A stretch of 64,000 nucleotides of DNA from Amorphophallus konjac (taxonomy: Eukaryota > Streptophyta > Magnoliopsida > Alismatales > Araceae): NCBI GenBank assembly GCA_022559845.1, contig CM040126.1, positions 119,512,886 through 119,576,885 on the forward strand, read 5' to 3'. This document shows, piece after piece, positions 20,930 through 33,189 of this stretch. Each line of letters begins with the position of its first letter. Position 1 is the first letter of the stretch. Below the pieces are notes generated by a model that searched no databases, had not been told where the DNA came from, and worked only from the letters and a program-made list of their open reading frames with translations. The translations under genes and the position numbers were made by a program.

Positions 20930-22241
20930 CTACAATTGAGCACCGAGGCCTCTCCCTAGTTGGTAGCCTAGCTTCAGTATAATGTCCCAGCCCTTGGAAT
21001 CTCGGATCTGGGGCTTCACCTTGATGTCAACTGCTGTAGTGACGGGCTTGCGAGGTGCGTAAGCCCAAGGAAAGTTGAGATCTAGCACTGACATAACAGG
21101 CCGACTGCTTGGCCACAATGTGGGAAGAACTTTCTCTGAAATAGCCTTCACTGATTGGACCGTGGATAAGCTTTTAACTTTGACGACCCTCCCTTGGAAA
21201 GGGAATTTAATGCATTGATGTGCAGTGGAGGGTACGTCGCTGAGGGTATCGATCCACGGACGACCCAAGATAGCTTTGAACAAAGGGTCAATATCCAGTA
21301 CGTAAAACTCAATGGGCATAGTAATAGGCCCAAGCTCAGCTTGAATAGTGACCACCCCGTGATATGCTCTCCTCGAGTTGTCATAAGCAGCTATAGTAGT
21401 GGGAGTTGGGCGTAGAAGTTCTTCTGACAGATTACAAGCCCTTAGAGTGCTGAGCGGGCATACGTTGATAGATGCCCCTGTGTCAACTAATGCCGCATCG
21501 ATGCTGACTTTGTTCAGAATGATAGTAATGCATAGCGACATTTGTCGAGCTTCTGGTGGTGCTAGCTCGGTTTCAGAGAAAGTAATGGATGGCCCCTTGG
21601 AGATTGTTGCCAGTGCGGTATGTAGGCTATCAACTGCCATATCTTCACTAACCATCACCTTTTGAAGAAAGTCTCTTAATGCATCTTGGTGAAGGGTAGA
21701 TCTCTTAATGAGTTCCAGCACAGATATCTTGGCGTGCACCCTATCCAAATGATGTAACAAATCATATTGGGTCCCGGGTAGTGGCTCGGCCTCTTCTTGC
21801 TCGGCAGTCGGTTGGGAAGACTGGGGATTGGAAGTGGAAGGATAGTTTCGATGGAACATACGCCCGCTCCGTAGGGTGAAATTATAAGTTGCCGCGGCCT
21901 CAGATGGGCTCAGGATAAGTGATTTAGTAGGCCCAGTGGGGTGGATGAGTTGTGCGGAAGAGGGTGTGGTGGAAAGGATGATAGGCGAGGGGTTAGTGGC
22001 AGAGGGCGCGAGCGGAAGTGGGGATATAAAAGTGGACGGAGGCGTGGTGAGTGGAGGGTTAAATGGAGGTATGGCGATAGTGGGTGTAAGCGCGAGCGGG
22101 GAGGGGGTGATGGTAGTGGATGTGAGCAATGGCGAGTGCGACGGAGGCGCGAGTGATGGTGCGTGTGATAGAATAGGGGTAAATGGGAGGACGAGTGGAG
22201 GAGGGGTTTGGTGTGTAGGTATGAGGATGGGGGAAGCGGGG
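20930..22241 (-). pseudogene. E3 aspartic protease with C-terminal G-patch
   Basis: The open frame 20930-22129 starts in a Pro/Thr/Ser-rich linker and then has FTLRSGRMFHRNYP, the segment before the protease. The protease core has ALVDTGASINVCPL with an intact DTG active site, and AILGRPWIDTL. The last 20 residues, GWDIILKLGYQLGRGLGAQL, fit a G-patch (GW..ILKLGY..G.GLG), an RNA-binding motif that also follows protease in betaretroviruses. The upstream end is cut at 22241 by E4, whose CGGGG duplication lies at 22237-22241 and 33185-33189. Confidence 0.85.
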
Positions 22242-25200
22242 TGTCACGCCCCGACGAGGAATATCGGGACGTACAGTCGGGAACGAGCTGGCAAGAGAGA
22301 GATCTATCTAAAATAATAGACAATAATACAAGATGGAAATACTAAATGATCATTAACCAACCACAACTGATACAATAACCTCAAATTCAACTTAATACAA
22401 CTGGAATTACAACCACTAAAACTCAATAACATAACTGAAACTAAATGCTCTCCAAAACACAACTAAAAGTAAGATAACACACTGCTAACACACTAGAACT
22501 GACACACTCATGACATCACTCCTGCCCTTCCCCATCGGTAAGTGTGTCACCTAAAAATCCTGGAAAGGGGGGAAACACAACTATGAGCTGACGCTCAGTA
22601 GGGAATAACAGGCAAGTTTACATGATTAACAAGTTAATTACATTTTCATATGCAATACTAAGAAAGAAATAAATGACAATAACGATATAATGAAACAACG
22701 TAATAACAAGATCTTGCAAGGTCAAGAAATATGTGATGTCAAGAATTAACAAGATAACAAGTACAAGAATTTACAACAGGAGATATAACAAGAGAAAGTA
22801 GTCAAGAATTGGCCACAAGTAAGTAATATCAATTCATTCGCGATCAAGTAACAAGTAACAAGTAACAAGAGATGTTTGTCATAGATGCAACAAGCAAGTA
22901 AGTATTTCGGTGTAATGCCCCACCATGTCATTAGCATCCCATGGGCTCAGTAATTTTTCGGGCGCTCTCCCCAGGACCAGACCGGGCCCTTATGATGCGA
23001 TGGCATTTATTTTTATGGGCCCAAAGTCCCACACGTCCAGACATTCAGTCAATTTTAATGGCCAATTAATCAGAGGAATTTCTGTCAAGAGTATGAGTCT
23101 TTAAGGACTAACATGTCCTTGGATTCCAGACAAAAACTCGGTTGATACGGTCACCTCGGTGCCGCTTTACAAGAACTGGACCAAAACTCGGTCCACGGGG
23201 TCAAGAAAGAACGGCTGACAGTATACCGTTCAAGTATGTAAGTAATCCATTCTACTGGAGTAATAGGGACTAAAACAGCAACTTAATAATCAATTTAATC
23301 CTAATTACCAAGTTAATATATCAAGGATTATCCATTATCATTTGCATTAAACCAATTTGCCAAAGGATGATTCAAGATGATAAGGTAAAGGAACAAGCTC
23401 GTACAAGAATGAAATAGCATGCATTAACAGAGATTTAGTTTCACCATTAACCACTAATTATGTGGGTTTCTATTTAACCATTGTATGAAGATGATAAATG
23501 GCATGTTTTTACACTACGTTTGCATGTAGGGACCAATGTTAATTGAAATCAAAGGGGTACATGAATAGGTCACTGGTTCTTCCAGAATATAATTTTCAAT
23601 TGGTCTAAGTTAAATGGGTCGATCCCCTAATGATCCGGATCGATCCTCGGGTCGAAGAATGACAAAAACTGGGTTTCTGGTACACGGGTCGACCCCTGGG
23701 GTCGACCCCTGTAAAAATGGGGTCTGCCAGTGAGATGGGTCGACCCCTGGGGTCGACCCCCACAAATCCTGCAGAATGGGTCGACCCCCACACTCTGGCT
23801 GTATAGGTCGACCCCAGGGGTCGACCCTTGCTGGGTGCTGGATGGGTCGACCCCTGGGGTTGACCCTCGGGCCTGCCAGGGCTCCCAGAAAACGGGTCGA
23901 CCCCAGGGGTCGACCCCTGCAAGAACAAAAACGGTTTTAACCTCCGGAAAACGTATGAACTCACCCAATTGAGGTCCAATTGAGTTGGGATCTTAACCAC
24001 ATGATCTAGAGTTATTAATATACATAATAGGGTCATAAAACAAGCGATTTGAAACACTAATTTCAACAGAAATTAATTAAATCTTAACCTATTCTATGAT
24101 GAACACATAAAAACCTAATTCTTGACATGCTTCTACTAAATCATGAAATTCTCTCAATATACATAACGAAAATTGGGGCTTCTCATGTCAAAAGAAAGCT
24201 AACTTGATGCTGAATCCAACCATATATGATAACCTATATATGGGTCAAGTTATCTAACTCAAAATCAGCCCGCAATCAAGCTCTAACTCAAAGGGTCACA
24301 ATATAAATCAGGTTCTAGACATGCTCTCACTAAAAATCGAAATTCTCCAAGCATGCTAAATGAAAATTGGGGCTTTCTACGTTAAATGATAGCTAACAAC
24401 ATGCTGATTACATCATATAAGTTAATTAGAGTTTGGCATGTTAAACCTACCTCAATCGGAGAGAGAACTTAAAACCTAGAATGAAGAACGAACTGGATCA
24501 CCCTTCACAAAACCCACAATAGCTCTCTAGATACCTGATAAAAATTGGGGCTTTCAGTCCCACTGGATAGATCTCGTCGAGAGGAACAAAATCATATATT
24601 CATGATCAAATTTTGGTTGAGAATTCCTACCTCAATTGAAGAAACAAAGAAGGAAGAAGGAAGCCGACGGCCTGCCGACACACCTCCACAAATCGAGCAA
24701 GATCTTCCTAGATCTGAAACTTCAGCGAACCCCACAGCCACCAAAAGAAACTAGACTCGAAGAGCTTTCTATCTATAGCTCACACAGCTTTTGGAGAGTT
24801 CTGAGCTGTGAGAATTCGACGGAACAAGAGACGTGTTAAAAACGGCGCCGAAATGGTTGACTCAACCACACTCGGCCGGCTGCGCCTCCTAGGGTTAGGT
24901 TTGTGTCGAATTGATTGAGGGCTATTAATCCTTAGCTCATGGCCGTTCATTTGCCTCTGATTTGAGCTAATTTGGTTGAGTATTAAGCCCGAATTTTGCG
25001 TTTTAAACTAAGGTTAGGTAAGGGTTAAAAAGTGTGCACTTTTGGGCTTAATCTCCAATTAGATCTAACCACGGATTTATAATGGCTTAATGCCAGAAGA
25101 TAAAGTTGTTGTCTACATCGACCTTAACCTGTTTACTATTTTATGGATTTTTATAAGGTGATCAGATTTTCACTTATACTATTTCTAACGAATTAAATAT

Positions 25201-25304
25201 TCATAAATCCGAAATTAAATTATTAATTCAATAAGAATTCAATTCTTAATTAATAAAAGCTTAATAAATATATTGGGTTCAATTAAATAATTCGGGGTCT
25301 TACA
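22242..25304 (-). repeat. E4 LTR, left copy (3' LTR in element sense)
   Basis: It carries a GGGTCGACCC palindrome array at 23686-23916, an AACGG/CCGTT hairpin at 23209-23231 (GAACGG...CCGTTC) and a TATA-like box on the minus strand at 24769-24777 (TATAGATAG). It is 13 bp shorter than the right copy because one array unit lacks its second half. Confidence 0.95.
23686..23916. repeat. GGGTCGACCC palindrome array, left E4 LTR
   Basis: Six sites carry GGGTCGACCC-type words. Most are doublets, two palindromes back to back around a central T or A, forming one larger palindrome of 23 bp. The third site has lost its second half compared with the right LTR. The fourth starts AGGTCGACCC and the fifth has GGTTGACC, C-to-T or G-to-A decay. 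Confidence 0.92.
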
Positions 25305-25322
25305 CCCTCCCCTACTTAAAGG
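25305..25322 (-). other. E4 polypurine tract
   Basis: On the minus strand, AAGTAGGGGAGGG runs directly into the LTR start TGTAAGACCC at 25304. Confidence 0.8.
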
Positions 25323-25380
25323 AATTTGGTCCTCCAAATTCACTGCACTAAAACTGAGAGTAGGGAATGAGATTGCTCAC

Positions 25381-25997
25381 CTAGAATAGGTCGGGATACC
25401 GCTTCCGCATAGTCTCTTCAGACTCCCATGTAGCTTCTTCGGTCCCACGCCGACTCCATTGAATCTTGACCATCGGTATCGAACGATTTCGGAGTTGCTG
25501 TTGCTTCCGGTCCAGAATCTTGACAGGTCTTTCCTCATAGGTCAAATCTTCCTTCAGTTCAAAATCCACTTGCTGAATGATATGAGTGGGGTCGTACACA
25601 TATTTCCGTAACATAGACACATGGAAAATATTGTGTACGCCAGACAAATGCGGTGGTAAAGCCAGTCTGTATGCCACCTCTCCCACTCTATCTAGAATCT
25701 CGAATGGACCAATGTATCTCGGACTCAGCTTGCTATGAATGCCAAATCTTCGGATCCCTCTCGTCGGAGAGACCTTTAAGAACACATGCTCGCCAACCTG
25801 AAATTCCAATGCTCTTCTTCTGTTGTCGGCATAACTCTTCTATCTGGATTGGGCTACTTGTAACCGGTCTCGGATAACACGGATGTTCTGTGATGATTCT
25901 GAACAAGATCCGGTCCAAGCCACTGTTTCTCACCTACCTCGTCCCAACACAACGGGGAACGACAGCTCCTACCATACAATGCTTCGAAAGGAGCCAT
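25381..25997 (-). pseudogene. E4 integrase C-terminus and chromodomain
   Basis: The open part 25381-25809 contains GEHVFLKVSPTRGIRRFG, LSPRYIGPFEIL and HNIFHVSMLRKY, the usual post-core block of chromovirus integrases. It ends in a chromodomain-like module PVKILDRKQQQLRNRSIPMV then KIQWSRRGTEEATWE and YPDLF. Chromodomains can steer integration by binding histone marks. A frameshift near 26000 separates it from the integrase core. The last codon lies about 60 bp before the polypurine tract. Confidence 0.87.
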
Positions 25998-26885
25998 CTA
26001 TATACTGGATTGGTAACTGTTGTTGTAGGCGAGTTCAATTAATGCCAAATGCTCACTCCAATTACCACCGAAATCAATCATGCAAGCTCGCAGCATATCT
26101 TCCACTATCTGGTTGGTTCTTTCAGTCTGTCCATCTGTCTGCGGATGAAAAGCAGTACTGAAATTCAGATGAGTACCAAGAGACTCTTGCAGTGCCTTCC
26201 AGAAATGTGAAGTAAATCTGGGGTCTCGATCAGATACAATGCTGACTGGAATACCATGGAGTCTCACCACTTCCTTCAAAAACAAAGCAGCCAATACATC
26301 AATCGTCCACTTGGACTTAATTGGTAAGAAATGAGCTGACTTTGTCAATCGGTCAACAATCACCCATATCGCATCAAATCCACCATGAGTCTTAGGTAGA
26401 CCCATAATGAAATCCATGCCAATGCTCTCCCACTTCCATTGGGGTATGTCGAGTGGTTTCAGTTTCCCTGCCGGTCTGAAATGTTCGGCCTTAACTTGTT
26501 GACATACTAAGCATCTACTCACAAAATCTGCAACTTCTCTTTTCATATTCGGCCACCAAAAGGATCTTTTCAAATCTCGGTACATCTTAGTGCCGCCAGG
26601 ATGAATAGTATATCTGGATCTATGAGCTTCCTCCAGAATCTTATTCTTTATTGCGGCTTCATCAGGTACACAAGTTCTGCCCTTGAATAATAATCTTCCA
26701 TCATCGGCCAACATGAAGTCAGGTATGCTGCTCAAGCTTCCCTTGATCTCTACCAACTCGGGATCATTATCTTGCAAGGACTTGATTTCTATCAACAATT
26801 TGGGCTTAAGTTGGATCTGAGCAATCATAACCTGATCATTGTCAATATTAAGATCCAGGCGGACAATTGTTCCAGTAATCTCCAT
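25998..26885 (-). pseudogene. E4 integrase core
   Basis: The zinc finger is complete: HRSRYTIHPGGTKM (two His) and CLVCQQVKAEH (two Cys). The catalytic residues are present: Asp in GMDFIMGLPK, Asp in IVSDRDPRFTS and Glu in TDGQTERTNQ. Identity to the E6 integrase is high in these blocks. The frame differs from the RNase H upstream, with overlap at 26825-26885, so a frameshift near 26850 breaks the polyprotein. Confidence 0.9.
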
Positions 26886-27979
26886 TCTTGTAACATGAGA
26901 CTTGACAGTCTAGCTACCGGCTTCCGGCTTAATGCATCTGCCACAACATTACCCTTGCCAGGATGATACTCAATCGAGAAGTCGAAGTCTTTCAAATACT
27001 CCAACCATCTGCGCTGCCGCATATTGAGTTCCTTCTGAGAAAATAAATATTTCAGACTCTTATGATCTGAAAACACCGTGAAGGTTTCTCCATACAAGTA
27101 GTGCCTCCAAATCTTCAAAGCAAACACGACTGCTGCCAGTTCTAAATCATGAACAGGATAATTCTCTTCGTGCTTCCTTAACTGCCTAGAAGAATAGGCA
27201 ATCACCTTCCCATGCTGCATGAGCACACAACCTAAGCCAATGCCTGATGCATCAGCATATACGACAAATCCTCCTTCACCAGAAGGTAAAGCCAATACAG
27301 GTGCAGTAGTCAAACACTCCTTCAAAGTCTGAAAGCTTCGTTGACAATCTTCGGACCAATCAAACTTGTTCTCCTTGCGGGTTAATCTTGTCATAGGTAC
27401 CGTAATCTTAGAGAAATCCTGGATAAATCTTCGATAATAGCCTGCCAGGCCTAGAAAACTTCTAACTTCTGTCACACTGGTAGGCTGTTCCCAATTCTTC
27501 ACTGCCTCAACCTTCGAAGGATCAACAGAAATACCGTCCTTCGTAATGATATGTCCGAGAAAGGACACCTCTTGCAGCCAGAATTCACACTTACTGAACT
27601 TGGCATAAAGTTGATGATCTCTCAATAACTACAATGCCATCCTCAGATGTTCAGCATGCTCCACTTCACTCTTGGAATAGATCAAGATGTCATCAATAAA
27701 GACCATGACCCATTGATCAAAATAGGGCCGAAATGCATTGTTCATCAACTGCATGAAAGTTGCTGGAGCATTCGTTAGACCAAAAGGCATAACGACAAAT
27801 TTGAAATGACCATACCTACTGCGGAAAGCTGATTTATAGATATCCTCATCCTTAATCCGCAACTAGTGATATCCAGATCGAAGATCGATCTTAGAGAAAT
27901 ATTGAGCTCCCGCTATCTGGTCAAATAACTCGTCAATCCTCGGCAATGGATATTTGTTCTTGACAGTCTGCTGGTTTAT
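26825..27979 (-). pseudogene. E4 reverse transcriptase and RNase H
   Basis: The pieces 27629-27862 and 26825-27625 share one frame with gag and protease. They include [20 protein letters not shown], the catalytic [11 protein letters not shown] box, [15 protein letters not shown] and [14 protein letters not shown]. RNase H has [20 protein letters not shown] and [20 protein letters not shown], then DALSRKPVA. Stops lie near 27979, 27863 and 27626. The 27626 stop falls just before [11 protein letters not shown]. Nonsense codons rather than shifts dominate until 26850. Confidence 0.88.
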
Positions 27980-29014
27980 TTACCGATAATCAATGCACAA
28001 CCTCATCGAACCATCTTTCTTCCTGACGAATAATACAGGGGCTCCCCACGGAGAAGTACTAGGACGAATGAAGCCCTTCTCGAGTAATTCCATCAACTGT
28101 TGCTTTAACTCTCTCAGTTCCGCAGGAGACATATGATAAGGAGCCTTAGAAATAGGAGATGTACCAGGAATAAGATCAATAGAAAAGATAACTTCCCGCT
28201 CAGGCGGAAGTCCTAGTAGTTCCTCTGGAAAGACATCAGGAAAATCTCGGACAACAGGAATGTTCTTGATCTCAATCTGCTGCTCAGGGGTTGCACAGAC
28301 AAAGGCTAGAAAAGCCTCACATCCACGTCTCATCAGCTTATCAGCTCGAAGAGCCGAAATAAGTGACACAGAGTTGTGATGCTTAACACCCACAAAAGAA
28401 AGTCTCGGGTGCCTAGTAAAAGACACTGAGCTAGAACTGCAGTGAACACTAGCCTCATATCGAGCCAACCAATCTGCTCCTAGGATTACATCATAATCCT
28501 TCATGTCCATGCAGACTAAATCTGCTGGTAAGTTCTGTTCACCAATCATAACCGTACTAGAGGGATAGAAATACTGGATTGCTGATCTAGTACCAATAGG
28601 GGTTGATATTTCTAACGGAGAATTCATCAAAATAGGTTCCACAGCTAAAGACTTAGCAAATCTCCGAGAAATAAAGGAATGTGTTGCACCAGTATCGAAA
28701 AGAACAAATGCTGGCTTGTCGAATATAATAAGTGTACCTTCGACGAGTCCACCATCCTCGGTTATTCCCGCTTCCTCATCATGCAGAGCTTGGAGCTTGC
28801 CTTGTGATTTCTTGAAGACTTGCGATTTTGCCGGGGTAGCTTGCTCAGACATACGAGGGCAATCAGAGATACGGTGCTCCTTGCTTCCACATCGTAGGCA
28901 TGCGCCTAGCTTGCGCCAGCAATCCTCCACCCTGTGGCCAGGATTATTACAAAACTTCCAAACGCCCATGTATGGAATAATAGGGCCAGGCTTCTTATCT
29001 TCATGCTTCGGCAT
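27980..29014 (-). pseudogene. E4 zinc knuckle, protease and start of reverse transcriptase
   Basis: The frame is open for 344 codons. It begins with a knuckle-like [12 protein letters not shown] and a second [14 protein letters not shown] (CX2CX4HX4C). The protease shows [17 protein letters not shown] with an intact DTG, and [18 protein letters not shown]. The linker has [20 protein letters not shown] and the polymerase start [13 protein letters not shown]. It is in frame with gag at 29111-29641 across a stop near 29109. Confidence 0.9.
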
Positions 29015-29110
29015 CTTTCCCTTCCATGATCCTGCTCCGGTCCACGAACTCGACCCACTCGCGGGCCTCTTCTTGATATACCCGGGTTTGACACTCCCGG
29101 AACCCGTAGG

Positions 29111-29773
29111 TCATTCCTTCTTCATGCCTGTGCCACGGATCCTCTCTGTCATCTCAAGAGTATCCTCCAGAACTTGTGCTTTCCTCACCATCTCGGAATA
29201 AGTGGAAATCTCCAACGGTGCCAGTTGATTAATATAATGTAGCTTCAGACCATTGAGAAAACGCTTCGCCTTCATTTTCTCGGTGGAAATAAGATGTGTA
29301 GCATAACGAGAAAGCCGTGCAAATTGAGCCTCATACTCTACCACGGACAACCCTTGCTGTTTCAGGGCCGCGAACTCCGTCGCTTTCTTCTCTTGCACTC
29401 TATCAGAAAAATACTTGTTGTTAAAGAATTCCTCGAACTCTTCCCACGTAACCTGCCGGTCACCGAGAGTCGCCTTGATAGAATCCCACCAAGTACGTGC
29501 ATCACGTTCCAGTTGAAATGTGGACAAAAGGACACACTCCTGGTTGGTGCATTGCATAACTTCAAAGATTCTCCCCATCTCATCTAGCCAGTGCTCGGCT
29601 TGGTCAGGGTTGGTCGAACCAGCGAATCTAGGCGGATTCATCCCGCGGAAATTCCGGTATAAATCACCGGTGCCATGCTGTGCTGCTCCTGCCTAAGCTA
29701 CCTGTTGAAGGGCCTGAGTAAGGCCTTGAACAGTGCACTACATGTTCCTCCATTCAGCGCGATCAGCTGCCAT
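29111..29773 (-). pseudogene. E4 gag
   Basis: The likely start is ATG at 29773, with MAADRAEWRNM, in frame with the open stretch 29111-29641. Two TAG codons (near 29740 and 29695) lie between. The capsid region has AEHWLDEMGRIFEVMQC, TWWDSIKATLG and SVVEYEAQFARLSRYATH, as in Tekay-type gag. It ends at a stop near 29109 before the zinc knuckles. Gag assembles the particle that holds element RNA. All breaks are nonsense codons. Confidence 0.87.
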
Positions 29774-29899
29774 CTACACGAGAAATAGATTACTTAGGTT
29801 TAATCAAGATAAATAATTACACGATTAAGAAACGAACTTAACCCAAGTTTCTACCCATTCTCACCAGGTCAGGTTCTAGACTTTTACAAGGTTAGGGAT

Positions 29900-30045
29900 C
29901 TAATGCACCTAGACACGACCAAAACTCGGTACCTGGCGAAGATAATCGATCCGAAGACCACTCGCGCAAGTATGCGACCTTCCCGATAGGCGTAGCCTAA
30001 CATTCGGACAGCACCTTTTGATATACCGGTTATTGGGATACAATG
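29900..30045 (-). other. Shared leader module, E4 copy
   Basis: It lies between primer site and gag and is homologous to 5615-5760 of E2. The core 29962-30020 can form a small hairpin, TAGGC-tac-GCCTA, flanked by CCGA and TCGG. The E2 copy keeps most of this, with one mismatch in the inner stem and a G-T pair in the outer one. Confidence 0.85.
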
Positions 30046-30090
30046 CAAGAAAACCTAAACTTAGGAAACCTAGGAATGTGAAACCTAGGG

Positions 30091-30105
30091 CTCTGATACC
30101 AACTA
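30091..30105 (-). other. E4 primer-binding site (initiator Met tRNA)
   Basis: On the minus strand TTGGTATCAGAGCC starts a few bases after the LTR end at 30109. It is a full match to the initiator-Met type TGGTATCAGAGC. Confidence 0.92.
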
Positions 30106-30108
30106 AAC

Positions 30109-33100
30109 TGTCACGCCCCGACGCGGAATATCGGGACGTACAGTCGGGAACAAGCTGGCAAGAGAGAGATCTATCTAAAATAATACACAATGCTACAAGA
30201 TGGAAATACTAAATGATCATTAACCAACCACAACTGATACAATAACCTCAAATTCAACTTAATACAACTGGAATTACAACCACTAAAACTCAATAACATA
30301 ACTGAAACTAAATGCTCTCCAAAACACAACTAAAAGTAAGATAACACACTGCTAACACACTAGAACTGACACACTCATGACATCACTCCTGCCCTTCCCC
30401 ATCGGTAAGCGTGTCACCTGAAAAGCCTGGAAAGGGGGGAAACACAACTATGAGCTGACGCTCAGTAGGGAATAGCAGGCAAGTTTACATGATTAACAAG
30501 TTAATTACATTTTCATATGCAATACTAAGAAAGAAATAAATGACGATAACGATATAATGAAACAACGTAATAACAAGATCTTGCAAGGTCAAGAAATATG
30601 TGATGTCAAGAATTAACAAGATAACAAGTACAAGAATTTACAACAGGAGATATAACAAGAGAAAGTAGTAAAGAATTGGCCACAAGTAAGTAATATCAAT
30701 TCATTCGCGATCAAGTAACAAGTAACAAGTAACAAGAGAGGTTTGTCATAGACGCAACAAGCAAGTAAGTATTTCGGTGTAATGCCCCACCATGTCATTA
30801 GCATCCCATGGGCTCAGTAATTTTTCGGGCGCTCTCCCCAGGACCAGACCGGGCCCTTATGATGCGATGGCATTTATTTTTATGGGCCCAAAGTCTCACA
30901 CGTCCAGACATTCAGTCAATTTTAATGGCCAATTAATCAGAGGAATTTCTGTCAAGAGTATGAGTCTTTAAGGACTAACATGTCCTTGGATTCCAGACAA
31001 AAACTCGGTTGATACGGTCACCTCGGTGCCGCTTTACAAGAACTGGACAAAAACTCGGTCCACGGGGTCAAGAAAGAACGGCTGACAGTATACCGTTCAA
31101 GTGTGTAAGTAATCCATTCTACTGGAGTAATAGGGACTAAAACAGCAACTTAACAATCAATTTAATCCTAATTACCAAGTTAATATATCAAGGATTATCC
31201 ATTATCATTTGCATTAAACCAATTTGCCAAAGGATGATTCAAGATGATAAGGTAAAGGAACAAGCTCGTACAAGAATGAAATAGCATGCATTAACAGAGA
31301 TTTAGTTTCACCATTAACCACTAATTATGTGGGTTTCTATTTAACCATTGTATGAAGATGATAAATGGCATGTTTTTACACTACGTTTGCATGTAGGGAC
31401 CAATGTTAATTGAAATCAAAGGGGTACATGAATAGGTCACTGGTTCTTCCAGAATATAATTTTCAATTGGTCTAAGTTAAATGGGTCGATCCCCTAATGA
31501 TCCGGATCGATCGTCGGGTCGAAGAACGACAAAAACTGGGTTTCTGGTACACGGGTCGACCCCTGGGGTCGACCCCTGTAAAAATGGGGTCTGCCAGTGA
31601 GATGGGTCGACCCCTGGGGTCGACCCCCACAAATCCTGCAGAATGGGTCGACCCCTGGGGTCGACCCCCACACTCTGGCTGTATGGGTCGACCCCAAGGG
31701 TCGACCCTTGCTGGGTGCTAGATGGGTCGACCCCTGGGGTCGACCCTCGGGCCTGCCAGGGCTCCCAGAAAACGGGTCGACCCCAGGGGTCGACCCCTGC
31801 AAGAACAAAAACGGTTTTAACCTCTGGAAAACGTATGAACTCACCCAATTGAGGTCCAATTGAGTTGGATCTTAACCACATGATCTAGGGTTATTAATAT
31901 ACATAATAGGGTCATAAAACAAGCGATTTGAAACACTAATTTCAACAGAAATCAATTAAATCTTAACCTATTCTATGATGAACACATAAAAACCTAATTC
32001 TTGACATGCTTCTACTAAATCATGAAATTCTCTCAATATACATAACGAAAATTGGGGCTTCTCATGTCAAAAGAAAGCTAACTTGATGCTAAATCCAACC
32101 ATATATGATAAGTTATATATGGGTCAAGTTATGTAACTCAAAATCAGCCCGCAATCAAGCTCTAACTCAAAGGGTCACAATATAAATCATGTTCTAGACA
32201 TGCTCTCACTAAAAATCGAAATTCTCCAAGCATGATAAATGAAAATTGGGGCTTTCTACGTTAAATGAAAGCTAACAACTTGCTGATTACATCATATAAG
32301 TTAATTAGAGTTTGGCCTGTTAAACCTACCTCAATCGAAGAGAGAACTTAAAACCTAGAATGAAGAACGAACTGGATCACCCTTCACAAAACCCACGATA
32401 GCTCTCTAGATACCTAATAAAAATTGGGGCTTTCCGTCCCACTGGATAGATCTCGTCGAGAGGAACAAAATCATATATTCATGATCGAATTTTGGTTGAG
32501 AATTCCTACCTCAATTGAAGAAACAAAGAAGGAAGAAGGAAGCCGACGGCCTGCCGACACACCTCCACAAATCGAGCAAGATCTTCCTAGATCTGAAACT
32601 TCAGCGAACCCCACAGCCACCAAAAGAAACTAGACTCGAAGAGCTTTCTATTTATAGCTCACACAGCTTCTGGAGAGTTCTGAGCTGTGAGAATTCGACG
32701 GAACAAGAGACGTGTTAAAAATGGCGCCGAAATGGTTGACTCAACCACACTCGGCCGGCTGCGCCTCCTAGGGTTAGGTTTGTGTCGAATTGATTGAGGG
32801 ATGTTAATCCTTAGCTCATGGCCGTTCATTTGTCTCTGATTTGAGCTAATTTGGTTGAGTATTAAGCCCGAATTTTGCGTTTTAAACTAAGGTTAGGTAA
32901 GGGTTAAAAAGTGTGCACTTTTGGGCTTAATCTCCAATTAGATCTAACCACGGATTTATAATGGCTTAATGCCAGAAGACAAAGTTGTTGTCTACATCGA
33001 CCTTAACCTGTTTACTATTTTTATGGATTTTTATAAGGTGGTCGGATTTTCACTTATACTATTTCTAACGAATTAAATATTCATAAATCCGAAATTCAAT

Positions 33101-33184
33101 TATTAATTCAATAAGAATTCAATTCTTAATTAATAAAAGCTTAATAAATATATTGGGCTCAATTAAATAATTCGGGGTCTTACA
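30109..33184 (-). repeat. E4 LTR, right copy (5' LTR in element sense)
   Basis: It has the same ends as the left copy. It holds the complete six-unit palindrome array (31553-31796) and a canonical minus-strand TATA box at 32648-32656 (TATAAATAG). It is followed by the duplication CGGGG at 33185-33189. Confidence 0.95.
31553..31796. repeat. GGGTCGACCC palindrome array, right E4 LTR
   Basis: Six 23-bp palindromes start at 31553, 31604, 31645, 31685, 31724 and 31774. Each is two GGGTCGACCC-type words flanking a central T or A. Start-to-start spacings are 51, 41, 40, 39 and 50 bp, close to whole helical turns. The intervening sequence is unique. ORFs read through the array on both strands only because the unit lacks stops (for example repeated GSTPGVDP). 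Confidence 0.95.
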
Positions 33185-33189
33185 CGGGG

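Larger units (their letters stand above)
22242..33184 (-). mobile_element. E4: Tekay-like chromovirus inserted in E3
   Basis: LTRs at 22242-25304 (3063 bp) and 30109-33184 (3076 bp) begin TGTCACGCCCC and end GGGTCTTACA. The duplication CGGGG is perfect on both sides. The primer site next to the right LTR and polypurine tract next to the left LTR show that it reads leftward. Gag, protease, reverse transcriptase, RNase H, integrase and chromodomain are all present in about 4.4 kb. LTR differences are about 13 in the first 660 bases by eye, so this is the youngest layer of the nest. Confidence 0.95.

Noticed and set aside
23605..24066. ORFs with GSTPGVDP-like repeats through the E4 LTR array, on both strands
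   Set aside because: They arise because the palindrome unit has no stop in several frames. Both LTRs show this and there is no start context or domain.
31553..31796. CRISPR-like appearance of regularly spaced palindromes
   Set aside because: Plant LTR context, spacers of only about 17-28 bp, and duplication in the other LTR. It is an LTR motif array.
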